Below are positions 16,395-24,904 of a stretch of 64,000 nt of DNA, piece after piece (the stretch's first letter is position 1; each line of letters begins with the position of its first letter). The stretch is from Pandoraea anhela (lineage in GTDB: Bacteria > Pseudomonadota > Gammaproteobacteria > Burkholderiales > Burkholderiaceae). The DNA lies in NCBI RefSeq assembly GCF_902459655.1, contig NZ_CABPSB010000008.1, positions 124,001-188,000 of the forward strand, given 5' to 3'. The position numbers were made by a program, and so were the translations under genes. The notes beneath the pieces were generated by a model, which saw only the letters and a list, made by a program, of their open reading frames with translations, made no database searches and had not been told where the DNA came from.

Positions 16395-19300
16395 TTATCG
16401 CGGGGCGCTGTCGTGGTCGTCGCCTTGTGTCGGCGCGGACCCGTTGTCGCCAGGGGCGCTATGGTGGCTACGGTCGCTATGGTGGCTACGGTCGCCAGAG
16501 GCGTGACTGCTGGTGTTGCCGGTATTGCCGTCCCGGCGCGCCTTGCGCCGCGCGAGCCGTATATGAACCCCGGCGAAGACCAGCGGCACGAAGAAGAGCG
16601 TCGAGACCGTGGCGAACATCAGGCCGCCGATGACGGCGCGGCCCAGCGGTGCGTTCTGTTCCGCGCCTTCGCCGAGGCCGAGCGCCATCGGCACCATGCC
16701 GATGATCATCGCCAGTGCGGTCATGAGTACCGGACGGATCCGGCTCGCCCCGGCTTCGAGCGCCGCCTTGAGCGGCGCCATGCCCGCCGCCATGCGCTGT
16801 CGCGCGAAGGCCACCACGAGAATGCTGTTGGCGGTCGCGACCCCCATGGTCATGATGGCCCCGGTGAGCGCCGGCACGGACAGACGCGTGCCGGACAGGA
16901 ACAGCATCCAGACGATGCCAGCCAGTGCGGCGGGCAGGGCGCTCACGATGATGAGCGGATCCACCCACGACTGGAAATTCACCACGATGAGCAGGTAGAC
17001 GAGCACGATGGCCATCGCCACGCCGATACCCAGCCCCAGATACGAGCTTTGCATCGTGCTGACCTGACCGCGCACCACGATCTGGCTGCCGCGCGGCAGG
17101 TCCTTGCGCGCTTGCGCGACGAGCTTGTCGATGTCGCCGGCCACGCTACCCAGATCCCGGCCTTCCACGCTCACGAAGATGTCGATCACCGGGCGAATGT
17201 TGTAGTGGCTCACGACGGCGAAGCGCTGCGTCGGCTCGACCTTCACGAAGTTGGCGAGCAACTGCGGCTGGCCGTTGTTCGCCGTACCCGCGACCGGCAG
17301 ACGCAGCAGATCGTCGATCGAACCGATACGGTACTGGGGCGACTGCACCGACACGCTGTATTCCACGCCGTTTTGTTCGTTGAACCAGAAGCCCGGCGAC
17401 GTCTGCGAACTCCCCGAGAGCGAGATCAGCACGTTCTGCGCCACCGCATTGGCGTTCAGATTCAACTGCTGCAAGCGCGTGCGGTCCATGTCGAGGTGGA
17501 TCGTCGGGGCGTTCACGCGTTGCTGGATGTGCGTGTCGACCGTCCCCGGCACCTGGCGCACCTGCTTGAGCAGCTTTGTCGCCACGTCGAAATTCGCCAG
17601 TTGCTGGTTGCCGGTGATCTGGATGTCGATGGCGGCAGGCAGGCCGAAATTGAGGATCTGCGTGACGATGTCTGCCGGCTGAAAGAAGAACTCCACACCG
17701 GGGAAGCGCTGCGGTAGCAGGGCGCGCAGCTTGTCGATGTAACCCGCGCTGGGGTGATGGTCCGGTGTGAGCGCGATCTGGATTTCCCCGTCGAGCGTGC
17801 CGATCGTGCCCGAGTTGCTGTAAGCGAGATTGATGCCGCTATAGGGCAGGCCGAGGTTGTCGAGGATGGTTTCGAGTTCGTTGGCAGGCACCACCTCGCG
17901 CACCACCTTTTCGACCTCGTCCGCCAGACGCGCCGTTTCCTCGATACGCGTGCCGGTCGGCGCGCGCATGTGCAGACGGATATTGCCCGCGTCGACCGCC
18001 GGGAAGAAGTCGGCCCCGAGGGCGAACACCAGCCCCATCGACAGCACGCAGAATGCGAGGAAGCCCGTGGCGAACACCCGGCGACGGACCAGCAGGGTCG
18101 ACAGCAAGACGATGTACGCGGCGCGCATGCGCTCGAAACCGGCATCGAAGCGCAGGTAGAGGCGACGGAACATGCCGGGTCTGGCGTTCGGATCGACCGG
18201 ATGCGCGCGGCCCATGAGCAGCATGGCCAGCGTGGGCACCAGGGTACGCGAGAGGACGTACGACGCCAGCATGGCGAACACCACCGCTTCGGCCAGCGGC
18301 ACGAACAGATAGCGAGCCACGCCCGTGAGGAAGAACATCGGCACGAACACGATGCAGATACACAACGTGGAGACCAGTGCCGGGATGGCGATTTCACCCG
18401 CGCCGTCGAGAATCGCCTGATGCAGCGGCGTGCCCATGTGTAAATGCCGCTCGATGTTCTCGATGGTTACGGTGGCGTCGTCGACCAGAATCCCTACGGC
18501 GAGCGCGAGACCGCCCAGCGTCATGATGTTGATCGTCTGGCCGAGGGCGTGCAGCGCCAGGAGCGAGGAGAGGATCGAGAGCGGAATGGAGATGGCGATG
18601 ATGCAGGTGCTGCGCCAATTACCGAGGAACAGCAGGATCATGGCGGCCGTGAGCGCGGCGGCGATCAGCGCTTCGTGGATCACGCCCTGCACGGCGGCTT
18701 TCACGAACACCGACTGGTCGAACAGCGCGGAGACGTGCAGGTCGGCGGGCAACGCCGCCCGGGCTTCGGGCAGCAGGGCCTTGAGCGAGTCGACGACCGA
18801 CAGCGTGGAGGCATCGCCCGTCTTCATGATCGACATGAGCACGCCGCGCTGGCCGTTTTGCCGCACGATGTTCGTCTGCGGCGAGAAGCCCGTGCGCACA
18901 TGCGCGACTTCTCGCAGGTAGGTCGTCGCGCCGGCGACCGTGCGCACCGGAATGTCGTTCAGCCCCTCGACCGTCGGCGGCGAGCCGTTCATGTCGACGG
19001 TGTACTCGCGCGGCCCGATCTTGGCCGTGCCGGTGGGCAAAATCAGGTTCTGGGCGTTGACGGCGGCGACCACGTCCTGCGGCGTCAGGCCTTTGGCGAG
19101 CAGGGCGCGCGTGTCGATGTCGACGGAGATGAGGCGTGTTTTGCCCCCATATGGATAGGGGACTGCCGCCCCCGGGATCGTGACGAGTTGGGGGCGCAGA
19201 AAGTTGAGCGCCGTGTCGTTGAGCGCCGGCTCCGACAGACTCGGGCTCGACAGCCCCAGTTGCATGACCGGGATCGACGAGGCCGAATAGCTGACGACCA

Positions 19301-19682
19301 GCGGCGGCGTGGCGCCCGGCGGCATCTGCTTGAGCTGTGCCTGTTCCACGGCGACGACCTGCGCGATGGCGGTCTGGATGTTGGTCGTCGGTTGCAGAAA
19401 GATTTTGATGATGCCGATACCGGGCAACGATTGCGATTCGGTGTGCTCGATATTGTTGACGGTCGTCGTCAACGCGCGTTCGTTGCCGGAGAGCATCCGC
19501 TCGGCAATGTCCTGTGCGGACAGGCCGTTATAGGTCCAGATGACGCTGATGACAGGGATATTGATTTCCGGTAGCACGTCCACGGGCGTGCGCAGGAGCG
19601 CGAGCGGCGTGGCGAGCAGAATCAGAATGGCCATCACGATGAACGTGTAGGGCCGTTTGAGCGCAACGTTGACAATCCACAT
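16395..19682 (-). CDS. RND efflux transporter permease subunit
   Basis: This 1095-residue protein has the 12-helix RND architecture: helix 1, large periplasmic porter loop, a helix-4 G-I-L-V-D-D-A-T-V-T-I-E-N-I-E motif with the paired aspartates of the proton relay, and a second porter loop. N-terminal V-A-L-K-R-P and P-V-D-V-L-P-E-I-N-I-P place it with HAE-like hydrophobe/amphiphile pumps rather than CusA metal pumps (no methionine-pair signature noticed), although its operon carries a metal-type two-component system. The last ~45 residues form a polar His/Ser/Asp-rich tail containing a duplicated D-R-S-H-H-S unit. First gene of the operon with adaptor, channel, regulator and kinase. Confidence 0.92.
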   Translation of the reverse strand: MWIVNVALKRPYTFIVMAILILLATPLALLRTPVDVLPEINIPVISVIWTYNGLSAQDIAERMLSGNERALTTTVNNIEHTESQSLPGIGIIKIFLQPTTNIQTAIAQVVAVEQAQLKQMPPGATPPLVVSYSASSIPVMQLGLSSPSLSEPALNDTALNFLRPQLVTIPGAAVPYPYGGKTRLISVDIDTRALLAKGLTPQDVVAAVNAQNLILPTGTAKIGPREYTVDMNGSPPTVEGLNDIPVRTVAGATTYLREVAHVRTGFSPQTNIVRQNGQRGVLMSIMKTGDASTLSVVDSLKALLPEARAALPADLHVSALFDQSVFVKAAVQGVIHEALIAAALTAAMILLFLGNWRSTCIIAISIPLSILSSLLALHALGQTINIMTLGGLALAVGILVDDATVTIENIERHLHMGTPLHQAILDGAGEIAIPALVSTLCICIVFVPMFFLTGVARYLFVPLAEAVVFAMLASYVLSRTLVPTLAMLLMGRAHPVDPNARPGMFRRLYLRFDAGFERMRAAYIVLLSTLLVRRRVFATGFLAFCVLSMGLVFALGADFFPAVDAGNIRLHMRAPTGTRIEETARLADEVEKVVREVVPANELETILDNLGLPYSGINLAYSNSGTIGTLDGEIQIALTPDHHPSAGYIDKLRALLPQRFPGVEFFFQPADIVTQILNFGLPAAIDIQITGNQQLANFDVATKLLKQVRQVPGTVDTHIQQRVNAPTIHLDMDRTRLQQLNLNANAVAQNVLISLSGSSQTSPGFWFNEQNGVEYSVSVQSPQYRIGSIDDLLRLPVAGTANNGQPQLLANFVKVEPTQRFAVVSHYNIRPVIDIFVSVEGRDLGSVAGDIDKLVAQARKDLPRGSQIVVRGQVSTMQSSYLGLGIGVAMAIVLVYLLIVVNFQSWVDPLIIVSALPAALAGIVWMLFLSGTRLSVPALTGAIMTMGVATANSILVVAFARQRMAAGMAPLKAALEAGASRIRPVLMTALAMIIGMVPMALGLGEGAEQNAPLGRAVIGGLMFATVSTLFFVPLVFAGVHIRLARRKARRDGNTGNTSSHASGDRSHHSDRSHHSAPGDNGSAPTQGDDHDSAPR
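16457..16492. repeat. Perfect 18-bp tandem duplication inside the RND permease tail
   Basis: CGCTATGGTGGCTACGGT occurs twice in succession (16457-16474 and 16475-16492). Being a multiple of three it keeps the frame and encodes the repeated D-R-S-H-H-S of the permease's C-terminal tail on the minus strand. Confidence 0.9.
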
Positions 19683-19909
19683 GATTCAGACGCGCTCGGG
19701 CGCAGTCGCAGGCGTACGGACAAGGGCCGTCCGATGTGCGCTCGCGGGCGCGCCACCGGTACCGGAAGGAACGCCGCCATGTTATGAGTGCGCCGCCAAC
19801 GCCAAAATGGCGCGAATATGGCGAAATTGACAGAATCGGTGTGATCGCCCGCAAACCCGCGTCGCATAAGGATCGGCGGGGCGGGATGTCGATGGGAGTG
19901 GCATATTAC

Positions 19910-19958
19910 GGTGTGTTGCGTTATAACGTTGACACACCAAAAGTCACTGTCCGATAGT
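19910..19958 (+). promoter_or_regulatory. Probable sigma70 promoter of the DyP-encapsulin operon with overlapping palindrome
   Basis: A TTGACA -35 (19929-19934) and GATAGT -10 (19953-19958) are 18 bp apart. The -35 lies within a 29-bp imperfect palindrome (19910-19938): outer arms GGTGTGT/ACACACC around the 10-bp palindrome CGTTATAACG. Position, 70-120 bp before the DyP start, suits repressor or activator control. The rest of the 346-bp gap between the divergent RND and DyP genes shows no gene. Confidence 0.6.
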
Positions 19959-20028
19959 CTGCGGTGCTGCCTGTCGAGCGCAGCGGTCGTCGCCGGTGGC
20001 AAGAACTCAAGTCCCAAGCAGGAAAGCA

Positions 20029-21186
20029 ATGATCGAACGCCCGATTTCTCGTCCCGAATCCAATTCCGACCCTGCCCCCGAACCCCAGCCCGTGTCCGGC
20101 ACTGTCACCCGCAGCGCCATCTTCCTTGTGGCGACCATTCGCGACGACGCGGCGGCGCATGCGGCCGTACGTAGCTGGTGCGCCGACGCCGCCGCGTATG
20201 TCCGCTCGGTCGGCAAGCGCGTGCCGAGCGGCAATCTGTCCTGCGTGGTCGGCTTCAGCGACAACGCCTGGGACCGCCTGTTCGGCGACCCGCGCCCGGC
20301 GCAATTGCATCCGTTCCGTGAATTCGGCGCCGGCAAGCGCCACGCGCCGGCCACCCCCGGCGATCTGTTACTGCACATCCGCGCCGAGCAGATGGACCTG
20401 TGTTTCGACCTCGCCACCCTCATGCTGAACAAGCTGGGCGACGCCGTGACGGTCGTCGACGAGGTGCACGGCTTCCGCTATTTCGACATGCGCGCGATGA
20501 TCGGTTTCGTCGACGGCACCGAGAACCCGGAAGGTCAGGAGGCGCTCGACTTCACGGTGATGGGCGACGAAGATCCCGAATTCGCGGGCGGCAGCTATGT
20601 GCTGGTGCAGAAGTACCTGCATGACATGACCGGCTGGAACGCCTTGCCGGTCGAGGTGCAGGAGCGCATCATCGGCCGCACCAAGTTCTCGGATGTCGAG
20701 CTGGACGAAGACGTCAAGCCGAGCAATTCGCATAGCGCGCTCACCACGCTCGAAGTGGACGGCAAGGAAGTGAAGATCCTGCGTGACAACATGCCGTTCG
20801 GTCGCCCCGGCTCGGGCGAGTTCGGCACGTACTTCATCGGTTATGCGCGCTCGCCGTGGCCGATCGAACAGATGCTGGAAAACATGTTCGTCGGCAAGCC
20901 GCCCGGCAACTACGACCGTCTGCTGGACTTCAGTACGGCGGTGACGGGGGGCTTGTTTTTCGTGCCCTCGGCGCCGTTGCTGGAGTCGCTGGCCGAACGT
21001 GTGCCGGCAGCCGCCGGCGCCGAATCCGGCAACGTCATCGAGACGTTGATCGACGCACAGCCGTCCGGCGTCCAAGTCCTGGACGCCGCATCGACGACGG
21101 CGACAACACATTCTCATCAGGCAAGCCCCGCCGTAGCGGACGGCTCGCTGCAAATCGGATCGCTCAAAGGAGTTTCTCAGGCATGA
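20029..21186 (+). CDS. DyP-type (B class) heme peroxidase, encapsulin cargo
   Basis: This 385-residue peroxidase has the DyP signature G-F-V-D-G-T-E-N-P with distal aspartate D162, proximal heme-ligand histidine H235 in P-S-N-S-H-S, and distal arginine R252 in I-L-R-D-N-M-P-F-G. B-type DyPs oxidise dyes, Mn2+ or lignin-like phenols with H2O2. After a Thr/Ser/Ala-rich linker the C-terminus carries an encapsulin targeting peptide (D-G-S-L-x-I-G-S-L-K-G). The next gene is encapsulin, overlapping by ATGA, so cargo and shell are made together. The ATG at 20029 is preferred because CAGGAAAG precedes it; an earlier in-frame start would add 11 residues. Probably protects against oxidative stress. Confidence 0.93.
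   Translation: MIERPISRPESNSDPAPEPQPVSGTVTRSAIFLVATIRDDAAAHAAVRSWCADAAAYVRSVGKRVPSGNLSCVVGFSDNAWDRLFGDPRPAQLHPFREFGAGKRHAPATPGDLLLHIRAEQMDLCFDLATLMLNKLGDAVTVVDEVHGFRYFDMRAMIGFVDGTENPEGQEALDFTVMGDEDPEFAGGSYVLVQKYLHDMTGWNALPVEVQERIIGRTKFSDVELDEDVKPSNSHSALTTLEVDGKEVKILRDNMPFGRPGSGEFGTYFIGYARSPWPIEQMLENMFVGKPPGNYDRLLDFSTAVTGGLFFVPSAPLLESLAERVPAAAGAESGNVIETLIDAQPSGVQVLDAASTTATTHSHQASPAVADGSLQIGSLKGVSQA
21139..21183 (+). other. Encapsulin cargo-loading peptide at the DyP C-terminus
   Basis: The last 15 residues of the DyP protein are DGSLQIGSLKGVSQA. The core S-L-x-I-G-S-L-K-G is the conserved targeting peptide that docks into the inner wall of type 1 encapsulin shells, so the peroxidase is predicted to be packaged. 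Confidence 0.92.
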
Positions 21187-21998
21187 ACAACCTGCATCGC
21201 GAACTAGCCCCCATTTCGAGCGCCGCGTGGGCGCAGATCGAAGAAGAGGTGGCCCGTACATTCAAGCGCACCGTGGCCGGCCGTCGTGTGGTCGATGTGA
21301 AGGGCCCGGGCGGTCTCGCGCTCGCGGGCGTGGGCACCGGCCATCAGAAAGCCATCGATGCGCCGCTGGCCGGCGTGGACGCGCGCCAACGTCAGGTGCA
21401 ACCGCTGGTCGTGCTGCGCGTGCCGTTCGAACTTTCGCGCGAGGCGATCGACGACGTGGAGCGCGGCGCCAACGATTCCGACTGGCAACCCGCCAAGGAT
21501 GCCGCGATCAAGCTGGCTTACGCGGAAGACCGTGCGATCTTCGACGGCTACAAAGCCGCGCACATCACGGGCGTACGCGAGGGGTCATCGAATCCCGTGC
21601 TGCCGCTGCCGGCCGATATCGCCGAATATCCGACGGTCATTGCGAAGGCGCTTCAGCAATTGCGACTGGAAGGCGTTGACGGCCCGTACAACGTTTTGCT
21701 CGGCGCAGACGCCTACACGGCGGTTGCCGAAGCGAACGATCAGGGCTATCCGATTCTGGAACACATCAGCCACATCGTGAGCGGCGAGATCATCTGGGCG
21801 CCGGCCCTCGACGGCGGCGTGGTGGTATCGACGCGCGGCGGCGATTACGAGATGCACATCGGTCAGGACGTCTCGATCGGCTATCTCGATCACAACGCCA
21901 CCAGCGTGCGCCTGTATCTGGAAGAGACCTTCACGTTCCTGATGCTGACGGCGGAAGCCGGGGTATCGGTCTCGGCGAGGAAGACGAAGGGCAAGTAA
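21183..21998 (+). CDS. Type 1 encapsulin nanocompartment shell protein
   Basis: This 271-residue HK97-fold protein shows the family's start (M-N-N-L-H-R-E-L-A-P-I-S-x-x-A-W), the F-K-R-T-V-A-G-R-R-V-V-D region, the R-V-P-F-E-L-S-R-E-A-I-D-D-V-E-R-G strand-helix and the end E-T-F-T-F-L-M-L-T-A-E-A. Shells of this length assemble as T=1, ~24-nm capsids. It overlaps the DyP stop codon by 4 nt and is followed by a terminator at 22082. The pair stands alone as a two-gene operon; no ferritin-like or other cargo is adjacent. Confidence 0.95.
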   Translation: MNNLHRELAPISSAAWAQIEEEVARTFKRTVAGRRVVDVKGPGGLALAGVGTGHQKAIDAPLAGVDARQRQVQPLVVLRVPFELSREAIDDVERGANDSDWQPAKDAAIKLAYAEDRAIFDGYKAAHITGVREGSSNPVLPLPADIAEYPTVIAKALQQLRLEGVDGPYNVLLGADAYTAVAEANDQGYPILEHISHIVSGEIIWAPALDGGVVVSTRGGDYEMHIGQDVSIGYLDHNATSVRLYLEETFTFLMLTAEAGVSVSARKTKGK

Positions 21999-22081
21999 CG
22001 CACCGGCTCGGCGCCATGAGTCGTGAGCGGGTGTTGATCGCCCGCTGCGTCGAAGACGCGCTTGGCGGGTAGGTGTGACGG

Positions 22082-22120
22082 CACCGGCGGGGGAAATCCC
22101 TCGCCGGTGTTTTCGTTTTA
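22082..22120 (+). terminator. Rho-independent terminator after encapsulin
   Basis: CACCGGCG (22082-22089) pairs with CGCCGGTG (22102-22109) around a partly paired loop, followed by TTTTCGTTTT. It ends the DyP-encapsulin operon. The following 22121-22180 holds imperfect repeats of GCGCAACTAC. Confidence 0.8.
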
Positions 22121-22297
22121 GAGAGCGCGCAACTACAGTGCGCAACTACCGCGTGCAAAAACGGCGCGCAAATACAGCGCACATGAAAATGACGGACCGC
22201 ATACCCTAAGCACGTGCAAGGGCATGCGATTCGACGGATGCGTTGACCGGGGAGCGCCTTTGGAGATCGCGACCCGGTAGCGTCGGTGCGCTCGCGC

Positions 22298-22358
22298 TTC
22301 GCTGCGTGCGCCAGAGATGCGCGCTCAGGCCTATCGGCGATAAGAAAGTCGGCAGAAT
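22298..22358 (+). promoter_or_regulatory. Imperfect PIP/hrpII-like promoter upstream of an effector-like gene
   Basis: TTCGC (22298-22302), 15 nt, then TGCGC (22318-22322): a plant-inducible-promoter box with one mismatch in the second half-site. Thirty nt downstream is CAGAAT (22353-22358), matching the YANNNT -10 element that follows such boxes at 30-32 nt. On its own the match is weak; it is listed because a perfect box of the same design precedes the gene at 55049. Confidence 0.4.
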
Positions 22359-22419
22359 CGTCCCGTCAGATAACGCTGTGAGGGGGACCTCATCGTCCAC
22401 TCGCGGCTGTCTCATTACG

Positions 22420-23004
22420 ATGGTGCGAATCATGAAACTCTCTTCCAAGCTAACGACTTTATTCTCGAAGCCCGAGTCGAGCACCGACTCGAAGGCTGCC
22501 GCTTCTACCTCCACGGCATCCAATGCCGCCGCTTCGACCAGTGCGCAATTGAGCCATTTGCGTCCGGCGCCCAAGTCCGGCAATGGCGCCGCGCCGCGAC
22601 AGCCGCATTCGCTCACGATCGCCCGCCCGACGACGTTTCCCGTGCGTGCGGAGCAGCAAGCAACGCATGAACTGCAAGTCAAGAACGGACTCGTGTATCA
22701 GAATAATCGCCGGTTCTCCACCGGCGAGTGGGAAGAAACGCGATTCGTCATGGGCGCAGACGGCAAGATGTTCGCCGACCGCCCCGACCGGGGCGATGTG
22801 CCGTTCCCCGATAATCACACGTCGTTTCTTCGTGGGGAACCTGCGGCCGCCGCAGGCGAGCTGACCGCACACGGTGGCGTTATCGAGACGATGAACAACT
22901 TCAGCGGCCACTACGCGCCGACGAACAACCACACCAAGCAAATGCTCAGCGAATTGGAGTCGCGAGGCGTCGACACGACGAAGATCAAGACGACGGCTTT
23001 CTGA
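22420..23004 (+). CDS. Candidate type III effector with an IQM-like S-G-H-Y domain
   Basis: This 194-residue protein (190 if the second ATG at 22432 is used) has a Ser/Ala/Thr-rich, charge-poor first 65 residues of the kind that serves as a type III export signal, with no Sec signal peptide. The C-terminal ~90 residues contain H-T-S-F-L-R-G-E-P-A-A-A-A-G-E-L and G-V-I-E-T-M-N-N-F-S-G-H-Y-A-P-T, closely resembling from memory the H-S-S-F-L-x-G-x-x-x-x-A-A-G and S-G-H-Y-x-P-T signatures of plant IQM (calmodulin-binding) proteins and of some bacterial effectors. An imperfect PIP-type promoter is 60 bp upstream. No Shine-Dalgarno is strong. Effector status is inferred. Confidence 0.6.
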   Translation: MVRIMKLSSKLTTLFSKPESSTDSKAAASTSTASNAAASTSAQLSHLRPAPKSGNGAAPRQPHSLTIARPTTFPVRAEQQATHELQVKNGLVYQNNRRFSTGEWEETRFVMGADGKMFADRPDRGDVPFPDNHTSFLRGEPAAAAGELTAHGGVIETMNNFSGHYAPTNNHTKQMLSELESRGVDTTKIKTTAF

Positions 23005-23067
23005 TTCCCGGCATTCGCGCGCCGTCCCGGCGTGCTGTCCAGGCGCACAATCGCTGCGCCCATAAGG

Positions 23068-23095
23068 CGCCGGCCGGAGGGGACTCCGGCCGGCG
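23068..23095. terminator. Strong hairpin between convergent genes
   Basis: A perfect 12-bp stem CGCCGGCCGGAG/CTCCGGCCGGCG (23068-23079 and 23084-23095) with a GGGA loop lies between the + gene ending at 23004 and the - gene ending at 23134. It lacks a T-run on either side, so it may act as a barrier to both transcripts rather than as a classical terminator. Confidence 0.55.
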
Positions 23096-23133
23096 ATGTT
23101 GACGATGTCGCCAGGGCAGCCCGGCGTTGTCGT

Positions 23134-24861
23134 TCAGGGTTGCGTGGGGGATGCGGTCGACGCCGGTGTGCTCACCGGCTTTTCGATGATGATGCGGCGG
23201 TTGTCGCGCGCAATGACCTTCATCGGCAGACCGAGCGTCTCGAGGACCGGGAACTTCTCCGGGTCGACCAGCGCCAGCGCCTTGGGCGCGGCCATCCAGA
23301 CATCCACGAATTTCTCCAGTGTCGGCACCCAACTGTCCGGCGCCTGCGAGATACCGAACGCCAGTTCGTCCTGCACCGCGACCATGATCATCGGCTGCCG
23401 CAGGTAGTAAGGCATGGTGTGATCCAGCGTGCCGACCGAGTAGAACGGCGTGTCCGGTCCCAGTCGGTCCATCTCCGCGCGCACGGCCGGCACCAGATCG
23501 ACACCCGAACTGGCGCGTCCGAAGGCTTCGTGGCCCGAGCCGCCGATCATCGCGAAGACCAGCCACGTGCCCGCGTAGGCGATCAGCGCCTGTTTGGTGC
23601 TGCGCGTGCTCAGCCAGCGGGTGATGCCGATACCGATCAGGCCGACGACGCTTGCCGCGTACAGGTAATGCGTGAACGCGCGATACGCCTCGACCGGGTT
23701 ACGGCTGTCGGCATGATGCGAGAGGAATACCAGGCCCGTGACGATCGTCGCCAGGAACAGCAAGACGGATACGATCAGATGCTTGCGCAGCGATTCGCGC
23801 GTGATGCCGGCCAGCCCTAGGCCGAACAGCAAGGCGATGGCCGGCACGATCGGCAGCACGTAAGAAATCAGCTTCGAGTGCGAGAGCGAGAAGAAGCAGA
23901 AGATGAAGACTGCCCAGACCGTGATCATCAGCACCGGACGGAATCCGTTCGCCTGGCGCGGTACCGCGCGCGAGCCCGCAAAGGCGCGCGGGATCATCGA
24001 CAGCCACGGCAGGAAGCCGACGATCAGCACCGGCACGAAATACCACAGCGCGCCGGGGCGATTGTGGTCCGGCTTCAGAAAGCGGTTGAAGTGCTCGTTG
24101 ACGAAGAAGAACTCGAAGAACGACGGGTTGCGAGACATCACGGCGGCGAACCACGGCACCGTAACGGCGAGCAGCACGATCAGGCCGCTCACGAGGTGCA
24201 GGCGCTTCCACAAGGCCCAGTCACGCGAAATCAGCGTGTAGATCACGAGCACGGCGCCGGGCAGTACGACCCCGATCAGGCCCTTGCTCAGAATCGACAG
24301 CCCCATTGCCGCCCAGCACAACCACATCCAATGACGCGTCTGGGTGTCGGTGAGGCCCGGGCGCTGGGCGAGCAGCAGCGAGCACAGCACCAGCGTCATC
24401 ATGAACGACAGGCCCATGTCGAGCACGTTGAAGTGGCCGAGCAGGCTCCACAGCGGGGCGCTCGCCAGCGCGAGGGCGGCGAAGAACCCGGCACGGGCAT
24501 TGAATACGCGACGGCCGGTGTAACCCACGAGCAGCACGCCGCCGAAGCCGGTGAGCGCTGTCCACAGACGCGCCTGCCAGTCGCCAAGGCCGAAGACCAT
24601 GAAGGTAAGCGCGTTCATCCAGGTCTGGAACGGCGGCTTCTCGAAGTAAAGATAACCGTTGTAGCGGGGGGTGACCCAGTCGCCCGTCGCGAGCATTTCG
24701 CGCGCCATTTCGGCGTAACGGCCTTCATCGCTGGAAATCAGATGGCGCAGATTCAGCACGCCGAACCAGACCAGCGCGAACACCACGACTAGCCAGAGCA
24801 GGGCGGTTGGAGAAATCGGCCAGGGGTCTAACCCGGCGTCACGTTGATGACGTGTGGACAT
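23134..24861 (-). CDS. ArnT-like glycosyltransferase family 39/83 membrane protein
   Basis: This 575-residue inner-membrane protein has about 12 helices and the ArnT/PMT periplasmic loop 1 signature: S-S-D-E-G-R-Y-A-E-M-A-R-E-M, then D-W-V-T-P-R-Y-N-G and Y-F-E-K-P-P. ArnT moves 4-amino-4-deoxy-L-arabinose from undecaprenyl phosphate onto lipid A and causes polymyxin resistance; related GT39 enzymes use other sugars, and the arnBCADEF genes are not in the window, so the donor is not certain. It follows the sensor kinase by 43 nt in a regulator-kinase-transferase operon, the arrangement expected of PmrAB-controlled lipid A modification. ATG 24861 is preceded by a GACGGGAAG-like ribosome-binding site. 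Confidence 0.85.
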   Translation of the reverse strand: MSTRHQRDAGLDPWPISPTALLWLVVVFALVWFGVLNLRHLISSDEGRYAEMAREMLATGDWVTPRYNGYLYFEKPPFQTWMNALTFMVFGLGDWQARLWTALTGFGGVLLVGYTGRRVFNARAGFFAALALASAPLWSLLGHFNVLDMGLSFMMTLVLCSLLLAQRPGLTDTQTRHWMWLCWAAMGLSILSKGLIGVVLPGAVLVIYTLISRDWALWKRLHLVSGLIVLLAVTVPWFAAVMSRNPSFFEFFFVNEHFNRFLKPDHNRPGALWYFVPVLIVGFLPWLSMIPRAFAGSRAVPRQANGFRPVLMITVWAVFIFCFFSLSHSKLISYVLPIVPAIALLFGLGLAGITRESLRKHLIVSVLLFLATIVTGLVFLSHHADSRNPVEAYRAFTHYLYAASVVGLIGIGITRWLSTRSTKQALIAYAGTWLVFAMIGGSGHEAFGRASSGVDLVPAVRAEMDRLGPDTPFYSVGTLDHTMPYYLRQPMIMVAVQDELAFGISQAPDSWVPTLEKFVDVWMAAPKALALVDPEKFPVLETLGLPMKVIARDNRRIIIEKPVSTPASTASPTQP

Positions 24862-24904
24862 GAATGCGAAGCTTCCCGTCTTGATGAATAGGATGAAAAG
24901 GCGG

